Shown here piece after piece: positions 8,970-15,867 of a stretch of 58,791 bases of DNA. This stretch comes from Chryseobacterium sp. PMSZPI (lineage in GTDB: Bacteria; Bacteroidota; Bacteroidia; Flavobacteriales; Weeksellaceae), in NCBI RefSeq assembly GCF_002835665.1, contig NZ_PIZV01000050.1, forward strand, positions 1 to 58,791. Direction: 5' to 3'. The translations under genes and the position numbers were made by a program. The stretch's first letter is position 1; the number at the start of each line of letters is the position of its first letter. Under the pieces are notes generated by a model. The model had not been told where the DNA came from. It worked only from the letters and a program-made list of their open reading frames with translations, and searched no databases.

Positions 8970-10130
8970 TTACAAAGGTTTTGCTCTTAATAAACTATCA
9001 GAAGAAATGGCTTTAGGTCGGATAGAAACTCCATCTTTCAGGTTTCCGATTCCTGTGTATACGATTTTTTCTCCTGTAGAAAGTCCTTCAGAAATAAAGT
9101 AATAGCTGTCTGTTTTTCCTGAAATTTTCACTGGTTTCGCACTTACTTTCTTATCTTTATCCATTACATAAACATAGGTTTTATCCTGAATTTCAAATGT
9201 TGATTCCTGTGGAATAACCAATGCGTTTGAGAGCAGTTGAGGCATACGTACTCTTCCTGTATTTCCGGTTCTTAACGTTCCGTGAGCATTTGGGAAAACG
9301 GCACGTACGCTGATGGCTCCGGTTGTTTTATCAAACTGACCGTCTACAATGCTTAATCTCCCTTTTTCAGGATAAGTGCTGTTATCGGCAATAACGAGTT
9401 CTACCATCGGCATATTTTTCAGTTTTTCTTCTAAACTAGCGCCCGGATATTTATTTTGAAAAGCAATAAAATCAAGTTCACTTAAAGAGAAATAAGCATA
9501 AATTTCACTGATGTCTGATAGTAGTGTCAATGGATTTGGATCCGTTCTGGAAATTAAGCTTCCTTTTTTGTAAGGAATTCTTCCGATATAGCCACTTACA
9601 GGAGCTGTAATGGTTGTAAATCCTACATTGATCTTTGCGCTTCCTACCGATGCTCTTGCTTGTGAAGCTGCTGCTACGGCTGCTTCATAATTGGCTTTTG
9701 CCGTTTTAAGTTGTACATCGGAAACTACTTTGGCAGCAACCAATGGTTGAAGTCTGTCTACTTCTACTTTAGCTTTCTGTATATTGGCATTGGCTACCTG
9801 AAGGTTCGCCTGGGCCATATTCATCTGTTCTCCATAGCTTCGGGAGTCTATTTTAAATAAAGGTTGGCCGGCTCTTACATAAGCTCCTTCCTCTACATAT
9901 ATTCTATCAAGATATCCGTCAACCTGAGATCTGATTTCTACATTATTTTTTCCTTCTAAAGCGGTTGGAAATTCTTGATATGTGGTAGCAGGAGAGGAGA
10001 TAACGGTGTAAACCGGAAGTTCAGGAGCTGGGGGAGCGGCATTGGATCCTTCTGCAGCTTTAGTGCAGCTCTGTAAAAGAATTATACTAGAAATAAGTAC
10101 AATAAACCTTGTTTTTCCTGGTATTTTCAT
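8970..10130 (-). CDS. RND efflux periplasmic adaptor (AcrA/MFP family)
   Basis: This is the membrane fusion protein that bridges the permease and the outer membrane channel. It has 386 residues and a lipoprotein signal ending LLQSC (Cys22), so it is inner-membrane anchored. The order of domains is usual. First comes a biotinyl-lipoyl half motif (NVEIRSQVDGYLDRIYVEEG), then a coiled-coil hairpin (AQANLQVANANIQKAKVEV...). The second lipoyl half follows (TTITAPVSGYIGRIPYKKG), then beta-barrel and membrane-proximal domains (STFEIQDKTYVYVMDKD). It is the first structural gene of the pump, downstream of the tetR gene. Three operator-like palindromes lie in the 368 bases before it. Confidence 0.95.
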   Translation of the reverse strand: MKIPGKTRFIVLISSIILLQSCTKAAEGSNAAPPAPELPVYTVISSPATTYQEFPTALEGKNNVEIRSQVDGYLDRIYVEEGAYVRAGQPLFKIDSRSYGEQMNMAQANLQVANANIQKAKVEVDRLQPLVAAKVVSDVQLKTAKANYEAAVAAASQARASVGSAKINVGFTTITAPVSGYIGRIPYKKGSLISRTDPNPLTLLSDISEIYAYFSLSELDFIAFQNKYPGASLEEKLKNMPMVELVIADNSTYPEKGRLSIVDGQFDKTTGAISVRAVFPNAHGTLRTGNTGRVRMPQLLSNALVIPQESTFEIQDKTYVYVMDKDKKVSAKPVKISGKTDSYYFISEGLSTGEKIVYTGIGNLKDGVSIRPKAISSDSLLRAKPL

Positions 10131-10200
10131 TTTGGTTTAATTTTTTTAGTGAAGTGTTAGATTTAAGTAATGTTTCTTTTAATAAATGCTGTTTTTTTTC

Positions 10201-10213
10201 CTAACAGTGTTAA
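10201..10213. promoter_or_regulatory. putative TetR operator O1 (CTAACAGTGTTAA)
   Basis: The palindromic core TAACA-G-TGTTA lies 71 bases before the adaptor start codon. It differs from the tetR-proximal site by one base. It is a probable repressor site for the efflux operon. Confidence 0.6.
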
Positions 10214-10336
10214 TGATTTGTTCAAAAAAAATTACCGAATTTTTAATGTCCGATCAAATCGATTGTTTCCATAATTGAAAATTGTTTTTTAATGTTAAGT
10301 ATATGAAGATGTGTGGTGTAAATTGTGTTAATTTTG

Positions 10337-10349
10337 CTAACGGTGTTAA
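10337..10349. promoter_or_regulatory. putative TetR operator O2 (CTAACGGTGTTAA)
   Basis: This has the same 13-base pattern as the other sites, with one change in the left half (CTAACG). It sits in the middle of the tetR-adaptor gap. Role inferred from the shared pattern and location. Confidence 0.5.
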
Positions 10350-10466
10350 TTTTAAAAGAAAAAACAAGTACCTTTAGCAATTGAATGATGTATAATTTTA
10401 CATAAATAATTTCAATTTTTAATTAGGTTTAAACGAATTATTTAAATTAATTCAGTGTTAAATTTC

Positions 10467-10479
10467 CTAACGATGTTAA
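10467..10479. promoter_or_regulatory. putative TetR operator O3 (CTAACGATGTTAA)
   Basis: This is another copy of the pattern, 19 bases past the tetR stop. A degenerate half copy (CAGTGTTAA) ends 6 bases before it, at 10461. Confidence 0.5.
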
Positions 10480-10498
10480 TTTTTAGTTCAAAAAAATT

Positions 10499-11095
10499 TT
10501 ACAAAGACTTAATAAAAGATGAAACTGTTTCATCCAAAGCCGATTTGTTCATTGTAGAAGGGATATCTGCTGTACGCATCATCATGATTGAAATCATTCC
10601 GTGTACCGCTGAAAACAGAGCATGAGACATATGACAAGCGTTATCCGTATTGGATCCGTTTTTCTCGATAATCTCATAGGTACACTCATAGATCAATTCC
10701 TGGAATGATGAGAATTCTTTCTTCATCTGTCCTTTTCCGCAACATTGCATTCCCAAACCAAACATAAGCTGATAATATTCTTTGTTATTAAAAGCAAAGT
10801 TCCAATACGCATCCACGATCGCAACAAGTTGCTCTTCAGGAGTATCATGTTTTTTCTGAGCTTTTAATAATTCTATATGTAATTTGTGAAAGCCATCTAA
10901 AGAAATTTCAAACAAAATAGCTTCCTTGTTTTCAAAATAATCATAGACTACCGGTGCACTGTACTCAATAGCATCTGCTATTTTACGCATGGATAGTGAA
11001 GCCCAACCTTCCGTTTGTGCCAAAGCAAAAGCAGCCTGCAAAATATTTGCACGGATGGATTCTTTTTCTCTTTGACGACGTTCATGTAGGCCCAT
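10499..11095 (-). CDS. TetR/AcrR family transcriptional regulator
   Basis: This is a one-domain DNA-binding repressor with a ligand-binding C-terminal region; 198 residues is typical. The TetR helix-turn-helix occupies residues 16-60 (ILQAAFALAQTEGWASLSM, then KIADAIEYSAPVVYDYFENK). The C-terminal part matches the WHG-type ligand domain seen in other TetR proteins next to efflux genes. It lies upstream of the RND pump on the same strand. A near-perfect palindrome 12 bases before its start, overlapping its promoter, suggests autoregulation. I infer that it represses the pump until a substrate binds. Confidence 0.93.
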   Translation of the reverse strand: MGLHERRQREKESIRANILQAAFALAQTEGWASLSMRKIADAIEYSAPVVYDYFENKEAILFEISLDGFHKLHIELLKAQKKHDTPEEQLVAIVDAYWNFAFNNKEYYQLMFGLGMQCCGKGQMKKEFSSFQELIYECTYEIIEKNGSNTDNACHMSHALFSAVHGMISIMMMRTADIPSTMNKSALDETVSSFIKSL

Positions 11096-11107
11096 TATAT
11101 ATTTTTA

Positions 11108-11120
11108 CTAACAGTGTTAG
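11108..11120. promoter_or_regulatory. putative TetR operator at the tetR promoter (CTAACAGTGTTAG)
   Basis: This is a perfect 13-base palindrome around a central G. Counting outward to 11103-11125, 10 of 11 base pairs are complementary, which makes it the best site of the set. It lies directly downstream of the tetR -7 box and 12 bases before the start codon, where bound repressor would block tetR transcription. Confidence 0.7.
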
Positions 11121-11153
11121 CAAAACTACAAACTTTTGAAGATATCTTCCAAA
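11121..11153 (-). promoter_or_regulatory. tetR promoter (-33 TTTG, -7 TAGTTTTG)
   Basis: On the minus strand, TTTG (complement of 11150-11153) is followed after 21 bases by TAGTTTTG (complement of 11121-11128). Both match the Bacteroidota consensus in sequence and spacing. The operator palindrome abuts the -7 box. Confidence 0.65.
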
Positions 11154-11372
11154 CGTTATTTTAAATTTCATGAAAAAAGAAGGTTGGAAAATTTTGCCGG
11201 AAGCTGGAAGAATGAGTGTTGGAAGCGGTTGAAGCGTATCATTAAAAAATTATTGTAAAAATTAATAAGATAAATAGCCTGAGTCAATAAATAGAATATG
11301 AGAATACATATTTTTATGACGTCAATAAACTTCCAGCCTCCATTTTCCTTACTAAATAACCAAAGAAATTTC

Positions 11373-11380
11373 TATCTTTG
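11373..11380 (+). promoter_or_regulatory. -7 promoter box TATCTTTG
   Basis: Perfect TAnnTTTG match 18 bases before the ATG at 11399. No clear TTG at -33. Confidence 0.55.
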
Positions 11381-11398
11381 TGATCTAAAGAAAAGGAT

Positions 11399-11953
11399 AT
11401 GAATACTCCCTCAAATATGTTGGCATTAGGTACGAAAGCTCCGTTTTTTGAGCTGCCGAACCCGTCAAAAACGAATGAACTGCAGTCTTTGGAAGAACTG
11501 AAAGGAGAAAAAGGAACATTGGTGATCTTTATGTGTAACCATTGTCCGTTTGTTCTTCATGTAATCGACAAGATCAATGAGTTATATGAAGATTATAATG
11601 ATAAAGGAATTGAATTTATCGCGATTAATGCTAATGATATTGAAAAATATCCGGCAGATTCTCCTGAAAAAATGATTGAATTCCAAATCGAAAGAAGATT
11701 TGATTTCCCTTATTTATTTGATGAAAGTCAGGCCGTAGCAAAAGCTTATGATGCAGCTTGCACTCCAGATTTTTATTTCTTTGATGATAAATTGGATCTT
11801 ATCTACAGAGGTCAGATGGATGATTCAAGACCGGGAAATAATAAAGATGTAACCGGAGAAGATTTAATTATTGCTTTTGAAAATCTTTTGGCTGGGGAAG
11901 CTCAAGAGGAAATTCAAAGACCAAGTATGGGATGTAATATTAAATGGAAATAA
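11399..11953 (+). CDS. thioredoxin-fold redoxin protein (AhpC/TSA-like)
   Basis: This is a cytoplasmic redox protein of the redoxin/AhpC-TSA superfamily, 184 residues. The active-site-like motif FMCNHCPFV (Cys46, Cys49) occupies the position of the thioredoxin CxxC. A cis-proline-type TPDFYFF follows near 118, and FMCNHC plus RGQMDDSRPG is characteristic of a conserved family of unassigned redoxins. A third cysteine near the C terminus (SMGCNIKWK) may be a resolving or metal residue. No signal peptide was seen. Substrate unknown; it could be a peroxiredoxin-like or disulfide-exchange enzyme. It has its own promoter box and terminator, so it is probably monocistronic. Confidence 0.85.
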   Translation: MNTPSNMLALGTKAPFFELPNPSKTNELQSLEELKGEKGTLVIFMCNHCPFVLHVIDKINELYEDYNDKGIEFIAINANDIEKYPADSPEKMIEFQIERRFDFPYLFDESQAVAKAYDAACTPDFYFFDDKLDLIYRGQMDDSRPGNNKDVTGEDLIIAFENLLAGEAQEEIQRPSMGCNIKWK

Positions 11954-11993
11954 TTGCTGGTTGTTTAGTTACTGGTTTTACTCATTATAATAC

Positions 11994-12021
11994 AAGGCTG
12001 CTCTTTTGGAGTGGCTTTTTT
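11994..12021 (+). terminator. intrinsic terminator after the redoxin gene
   Basis: AAGGCTGCTC and GGAGTGGCTT pair, with two G-T wobbles, around TTTT, followed by TTTT. Confidence 0.6.
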
Positions 12022-12101
12022 GTTGACGCCAAAATCTCCATCGTTCGCTTAGTGATCCACACAGTTTGTCACTCCGTAGGAGTCTCAGCATAGCTTTTCT
12101 A

Positions 12102-13007
12102 TTAAAAACTCACTTTAGTTTTAGTCTCATTCTCAACCTTCAAATCTACATTACCATTACTATGAACATAATCCTTAATAAACTCTGAAGGTGTTTTCCC
12201 GGTATATTTTTTAAACATTCTGTTAAAATAGGTTACGTTATTGAATCCACAGCTATAACTGCATTCTGAAATAGTTTTATCCTGAGCCATCAGTAGACAG
12301 GCTTTATTAATCCGGTAGCGATTAACAAACTCTGTAAAAGTAATCTGGGTTGCTTTTTTAAAAAAATTACAAAAAGCCGGTAAAGTCAGATTGGCAAGTT
12401 TAGCGACGTCTTCAATATCAATTTCCTTGTCATAATGATGCTCTACATAGGTGAAGATATTTTCAAGACGGGTTTTATTTTTTGAAATAATAGTGTAGGG
12501 CATGATTTCTTTATTTAAAAGCTCATAATCCTCACATTTTGAGAGTTCAAAAAGAATTTCAAGGAGTAATAAATATCTTTTATAACCTTCCGATTCAAGC
12601 ATAAGCCTGAGTTTGGGAAGCATAGCTTTTTTTACTTTATGATGAAAATGAATCCCATATTTTGAGAGTTCCAATAAATTTTTGATGGATCTTGCTTCTA
12701 CTTCCTGTTGGGGAAATTGAAGAATCTCTTCTTTGAATTGAAGCACAATCTCTTCGTGAGGATCAATGGAGTTCAACCCAAATCCCGAATGAGGTATATT
12801 AGAACCAATCAGTACCAGATCTCCATTGGTGTAATTACTTTTATGATATCCTACGTGACGCGTTCCACTTCCTGAAATGACGCAAACAAGTTCAATTTCG
12901 GGATGATAATGATATTCCCATTTGAATTCAGAAATAGGGGAGTTGTTATGAATCGTCCGAAATGAGCTCTTTTCATTAGGAATGACCCTTTCAAAAGTAA
13001 CTTTCAT
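12102..13007 (-). CDS. AraC family transcriptional regulator
   Basis: This is a sugar-responsive-type regulator of 301 residues. The N-terminal half is a cupin sensor domain (EWKYHYHPEIELV-type motif, then GDLVLIGSNIPHSG). The C-terminal 100 residues carry two helix-turn-helix units, including NKACLLMAQDKTISECSYSC and the AraC signature FNNVTYFNRMFKKYTGKTP. It is transcribed divergently from the MFS-trehalase-TonB receptor genes, with only 123 bases between the starts. I infer that it controls them, probably in response to trehalose or a product. The bases between the starts contain palindromes and a direct repeat that could be its sites. Confidence 0.92.
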   Translation of the reverse strand: MKVTFERVIPNEKSSFRTIHNNSPISEFKWEYHYHPEIELVCVISGSGTRHVGYHKSNYTNGDLVLIGSNIPHSGFGLNSIDPHEEIVLQFKEEILQFPQQEVEARSIKNLLELSKYGIHFHHKVKKAMLPKLRLMLESEGYKRYLLLLEILFELSKCEDYELLNKEIMPYTIISKNKTRLENIFTYVEHHYDKEIDIEDVAKLANLTLPAFCNFFKKATQITFTEFVNRYRINKACLLMAQDKTISECSYSCGFNNVTYFNRMFKKYTGKTPSEFIKDYVHSNGNVDLKVENETKTKVSF

Positions 13008-13024
13008 TTAATTAATCAAATTTT

Positions 13025-13091
13025 ATTGTTAAAAATAACAATTATATTAATATAGTTCAAATATTGATTTACTGTGTTAAATTACTGTTAA
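13025..13091. promoter_or_regulatory. candidate AraC binding sites in the divergent promoter
   Basis: The gap contains a perfect inverted repeat ATTGTTA-AAAA-TAACAAT (13025-13042) and a 12-base palindrome TATATTAATATA (13043-13054). It also holds a direct repeat TTACTG(TG)TTAA at 13069-13080 and 13082-13091, just upstream of a -7-like box. The geometry fits an AraC-type activator; function inferred. Confidence 0.4.
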
Positions 13092-13103
13092 GGCAAATGC
13101 TTC

Positions 13104-13111
13104 TATCTTAG
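13104..13111 (+). promoter_or_regulatory. -7-like box TATCTTAG for the trehalose operon
   Basis: This is one mismatch from TAnnTTTG, 19 bases before the MFS start. The weak match fits a promoter that needs an activator. Confidence 0.45.
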
Positions 13112-13130
13112 CCAACAAGAAATGATCTGA

Positions 13131-14360
13131 ATGAAAAATTTCAATATAAAGGCAGTTTTATTTTTAAATTATTTTGTATTCGCAATTCTCTTGAATTCTG
13201 TGGGAACAGTGATCCTGCAGATGCAACAGAATTTTGGAATTTCAAAATCATCTGCCAGTGTTTTGGAAGGATTTAAAGATCTTCCGATTGCAATTTGCTC
13301 ATTCATTCTGGCTTCATTTCTTCCAAAGATCGGAATCAAAAATTCGATGCTGATTGCCTTATTTTTGGTAAGCTGTATGTGTTTTGTGATGCCGTTTGCC
13401 AATGGTTTCTGGGTCTTTAAACTATTATTTGCTATTGTAGGCGTTTCTTTTGCTTTGATCAAAATATCCGTTTTTACCTCTATTGGATTGGTGACGGAAA
13501 CAGACAAAGAACATTCAAGTTTTATGGGATTTCTGGAAGGTTTTTTCATGGTTGGAGTATTGGCTGGGAACGTTTTATTCAGCTTATATATAGATGATCA
13601 TAATCCAAAATCAACAGAATGGCTGAATGTGTATTGGGTTCTGGGAGCTCTTTCAACATTGTCATTTTTATTTTTATTCTTTTCCAAACTGAACGAAAAA
13701 GAAGCGAAAAGTGAGAAAACAGATTTATGGGGTGATTTAAAAAACAGTGCAAGCTTATTCAGCTATAAAAAAGTATTGTGTTTTTTATTGTGTGCTTTTC
13801 TTTTTGTACTGGTGGAACAAAGTTTCCAGACATGGACACCTACTTTTTATAAAGAAATTTTAAAGGTTCCGACTTCGATGAGTATTCAGGCAGGAGCTGT
13901 TTTGGCGGGAGCTTTTGCCTTGGGAAGATTTCTATCCGGCTTTTTCTCTAAAAAATTCAGCTGGATTTATGTCGTTTCATTTTGTGTAGTCGGTTTTGCG
14001 ATAAGTTTACTTTTGGTATTGCCATTGACGCATAATATTCATATCGATACGAATACAAGTTGGTTGAATGCTCCTCTTGTGGCGTATTTATTTCCTTTGA
14101 TGGGCGGTTTGCTGGCTCCTATCTATCCGAGTATTAATTCAGTGATTCTGGCTTCCATTCCTAAATATTTACATAGTGCCATGTCCGGACTGATTGTCGT
14201 TTTTTCTGCGATTGGAGGAACGATAGGTTCAATTATTACAGGCTTTGTATTTCAGGAATTCAGTGGGCAACAGGCTTTTTATCTGTCATTGATTCCGCTT
14301 TCATTGTTGATTACTTCAGCAATCTTTATGAACAAATTAAAAATTAATCCTAAAAAATAA
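13131..14360 (+). CDS. MFS transporter, probable sugar (trehalose) importer
   Basis: This is a 409-residue inner-membrane protein with about 12 hydrophobic segments in two halves separated by a charged loop (KLNEKEAKSEKTDLWGDLKN) near residue 195, the standard major-facilitator layout. The first residues (MKNFNIKAVLFLNYFVFAIL) form TM1 without a cleavable signal. The sugar-type subgroup resembles FucP-like permeases, but no substrate residues can be assigned by eye. Its stop is only 2 bases before the trehalase start, so the two are surely cotranscribed. The neighbour suggests trehalose or a trehalose-containing disaccharide as substrate (inference). Confidence 0.88.
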   Translation: MKNFNIKAVLFLNYFVFAILLNSVGTVILQMQQNFGISKSSASVLEGFKDLPIAICSFILASFLPKIGIKNSMLIALFLVSCMCFVMPFANGFWVFKLLFAIVGVSFALIKISVFTSIGLVTETDKEHSSFMGFLEGFFMVGVLAGNVLFSLYIDDHNPKSTEWLNVYWVLGALSTLSFLFLFFSKLNEKEAKSEKTDLWGDLKNSASLFSYKKVLCFLLCAFLFVLVEQSFQTWTPTFYKEILKVPTSMSIQAGAVLAGAFALGRFLSGFFSKKFSWIYVVSFCVVGFAISLLLVLPLTHNIHIDTNTSWLNAPLVAYLFPLMGGLLAPIYPSINSVILASIPKYLHSAMSGLIVVFSAIGGTIGSIITGFVFQEFSGQQAFYLSLIPLSLLITSAIFMNKLKINPKK

Positions 14361-14362
14361 AA

Positions 14363-15844
14363 ATGAGTAACCAACTTTATATCAAAGAAATTCAGGCTCT
14401 TTTTGATGAGGTGCAAAAGTCAAAAATATTTGAAGATCAAAAGATGATGACTGATGCAGTTCCTTTATTTTCAATTGCAGAAATCAATACAAAATATGCA
14501 GAAGAGAAGAATACTGAAGGTTTCAGCCTGAAAGATTTTGTGATGAATCATTTTGATTTTTTAGGAGCGAGAGTTTCCATTCAGAGAGATGAGAACCTTC
14601 CTATTAAAGAACATATTGAAAAACTTTGGGATGATTTGACCCGCACGGCTTATGAAGCAAAAGGAACTCTTTTAAAATTACCTAAACCTTATATTGTTCC
14701 GGGAGGGCGCTTCAATGAGTTTTTCTATTGGGACAGTTATTTTATCATGCTGGGGCTGCAGGCTTCCGGAAGAGTGGAGATGATGGAGAACATTGTAGAA
14801 AATTGTTCTTACCTGATTCAACATATAGGATTTGTTCCGAATGCAAGCAGAACTCATTTTTTGAGCCGTTCACAACCACCCTATTTTTCTTTGATGCTGG
14901 ACCTTCTTTTTGAAACAACTCATGATGCTGGAATCTATGTAAAATACCAGGACACCTTGGAAAAAGAATATGCATTCTGGATGAACGGTGAAGAAGATTT
15001 GGAAAGAAATTCGTGTGTGAATAGAGTGGTCAAAACAAAAGACGGAGATATCTTAAACCGTTACTATGATACGGAAAATGAGCCACGTCCTGAAAGTTAT
15101 TTAATCGATATTGAAGATTATAAAACTGCTACAGGAGAAGAATTTTACAGAAATATAAGAAGTGCCTGCGAATCGGGCTGGGATTTTTCCAGCAGATGGT
15201 TTGCAGACGGCGAACATATACAAACTATAGAAACACTGAATCTTGCAGAAGTAGATTTAAATTGCCTTTTGTGGCATTTGGAGAATACTTTAGCAAAATC
15301 TTCAGCAGATAAGAACTTCAGTGAAAAGAATCAATATTTTTCTGAAAGAGCAGCAAGGCGAAGACAGATGATCAATAAATACTTCTGGGATGAAAAGACA
15401 GGGACATACAAAGATTATCAAACGAAAAAAGACACAAAAACACCGTCTGAACATATTGCTGCTCTTTACCCTTTATTTTTAGGTCTGGCAGATCAGGAAC
15501 AGGCAAAATCTGTAGCAAAGATTATTTCTGAAAAATTTCTGTACCGCGGAGGTCTTGTTACTACGACCAAAAAATCCGGACAACAGTGGGATTTGCCTAA
15601 TGCCTGGGCTCCTTATCAATGGCTTGGTTTTAAATCCATGAAAAATTATGGTTTTAATGAGCTGGCAGAAACAATCAAAGAAAACTGGTGTTCTAATGTG
15701 GAAAGGGTTTATAAAAATACCGGAAAACTAATGGAAAAATATAATGCATTAGATACGGAAACAATTGCAGGTGGAGGAGAATATCCGAATCAGGATGGAT
15801 TCGGCTGGACTAATGGAGTGTATTTACAATTACAACAAAACTGA
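14363..15844 (+). CDS. treF: trehalase, cytoplasmic (GH37)
   Basis: Trehalase hydrolyses alpha,alpha-trehalose to two glucose. This is a 493-residue GH37 enzyme with both family signatures: PGGRFNEFFYWDSY at 113-126 and QWDLPNAWAP at 408-417. The inverting catalytic pair is visible by comparison with E. coli TreA: acid Asp274 in GWDFSSRW and base Glu473 in AGGGEYPNQDGFGW. There is no signal peptide, so the enzyme acts in the cytoplasm after uptake by the adjacent carrier. The gene sits between the MFS carrier (2-base gap) and the TonB-dependent receptor (23-base gap), making a three-gene operon. Confidence 0.95.
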   Translation: MSNQLYIKEIQALFDEVQKSKIFEDQKMMTDAVPLFSIAEINTKYAEEKNTEGFSLKDFVMNHFDFLGARVSIQRDENLPIKEHIEKLWDDLTRTAYEAKGTLLKLPKPYIVPGGRFNEFFYWDSYFIMLGLQASGRVEMMENIVENCSYLIQHIGFVPNASRTHFLSRSQPPYFSLMLDLLFETTHDAGIYVKYQDTLEKEYAFWMNGEEDLERNSCVNRVVKTKDGDILNRYYDTENEPRPESYLIDIEDYKTATGEEFYRNIRSACESGWDFSSRWFADGEHIQTIETLNLAEVDLNCLLWHLENTLAKSSADKNFSEKNQYFSERAARRRQMINKYFWDEKTGTYKDYQTKKDTKTPSEHIAALYPLFLGLADQEQAKSVAKIISEKFLYRGGLVTTTKKSGQQWDLPNAWAPYQWLGFKSMKNYGFNELAETIKENWCSNVERVYKNTGKLMEKYNALDTETIAGGGEYPNQDGFGWTNGVYLQLQQN

Positions 15845-15867
15845 AACTAACAATAAAAAATAGGGCT

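Larger units (their letters stand above)
10131..10498. other. tetR-adaptor intergenic regulatory region
   Basis: These 368 bases between tetR and the adaptor gene hold three CTAAC-N3-GTTAA palindromes (10201, 10337, 10467) and a degenerate fourth (10449-10461, AATTCAGTGTTAA). On the minus strand a possible promoter, TTTG, about 20 bases, then TAATTTTTTTG, lies just upstream of the palindrome at 10201. That places the palindrome at or just after the start site. No open reading frame was seen. Confidence 0.6.
11096..11398. other. tetR / thioredoxin-like intergenic region
   Basis: These 303 bases hold the tetR promoter and operator (11108-11153) and a GGAAG-rich segment (11186-11230). The segment's complement lies at 11330-11348 (CTTCCAGCCTCCATTTTCC), making an imperfect inverted repeat. 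The region also holds a TGACGTCA palindrome at 11317-11324 and the -7 box of the downstream gene. No open reading frame was seen. Confidence 0.55.

Noticed and set aside
12030..12095. Segment with CACTCCGTAGGAGTCTCAGC-like palindrome after the redoxin gene
   Set aside because: ACTCC-GTA-GGAGT is a small hairpin and the words look repeat-like, but no second copy is present in the window, so I do not call a family.
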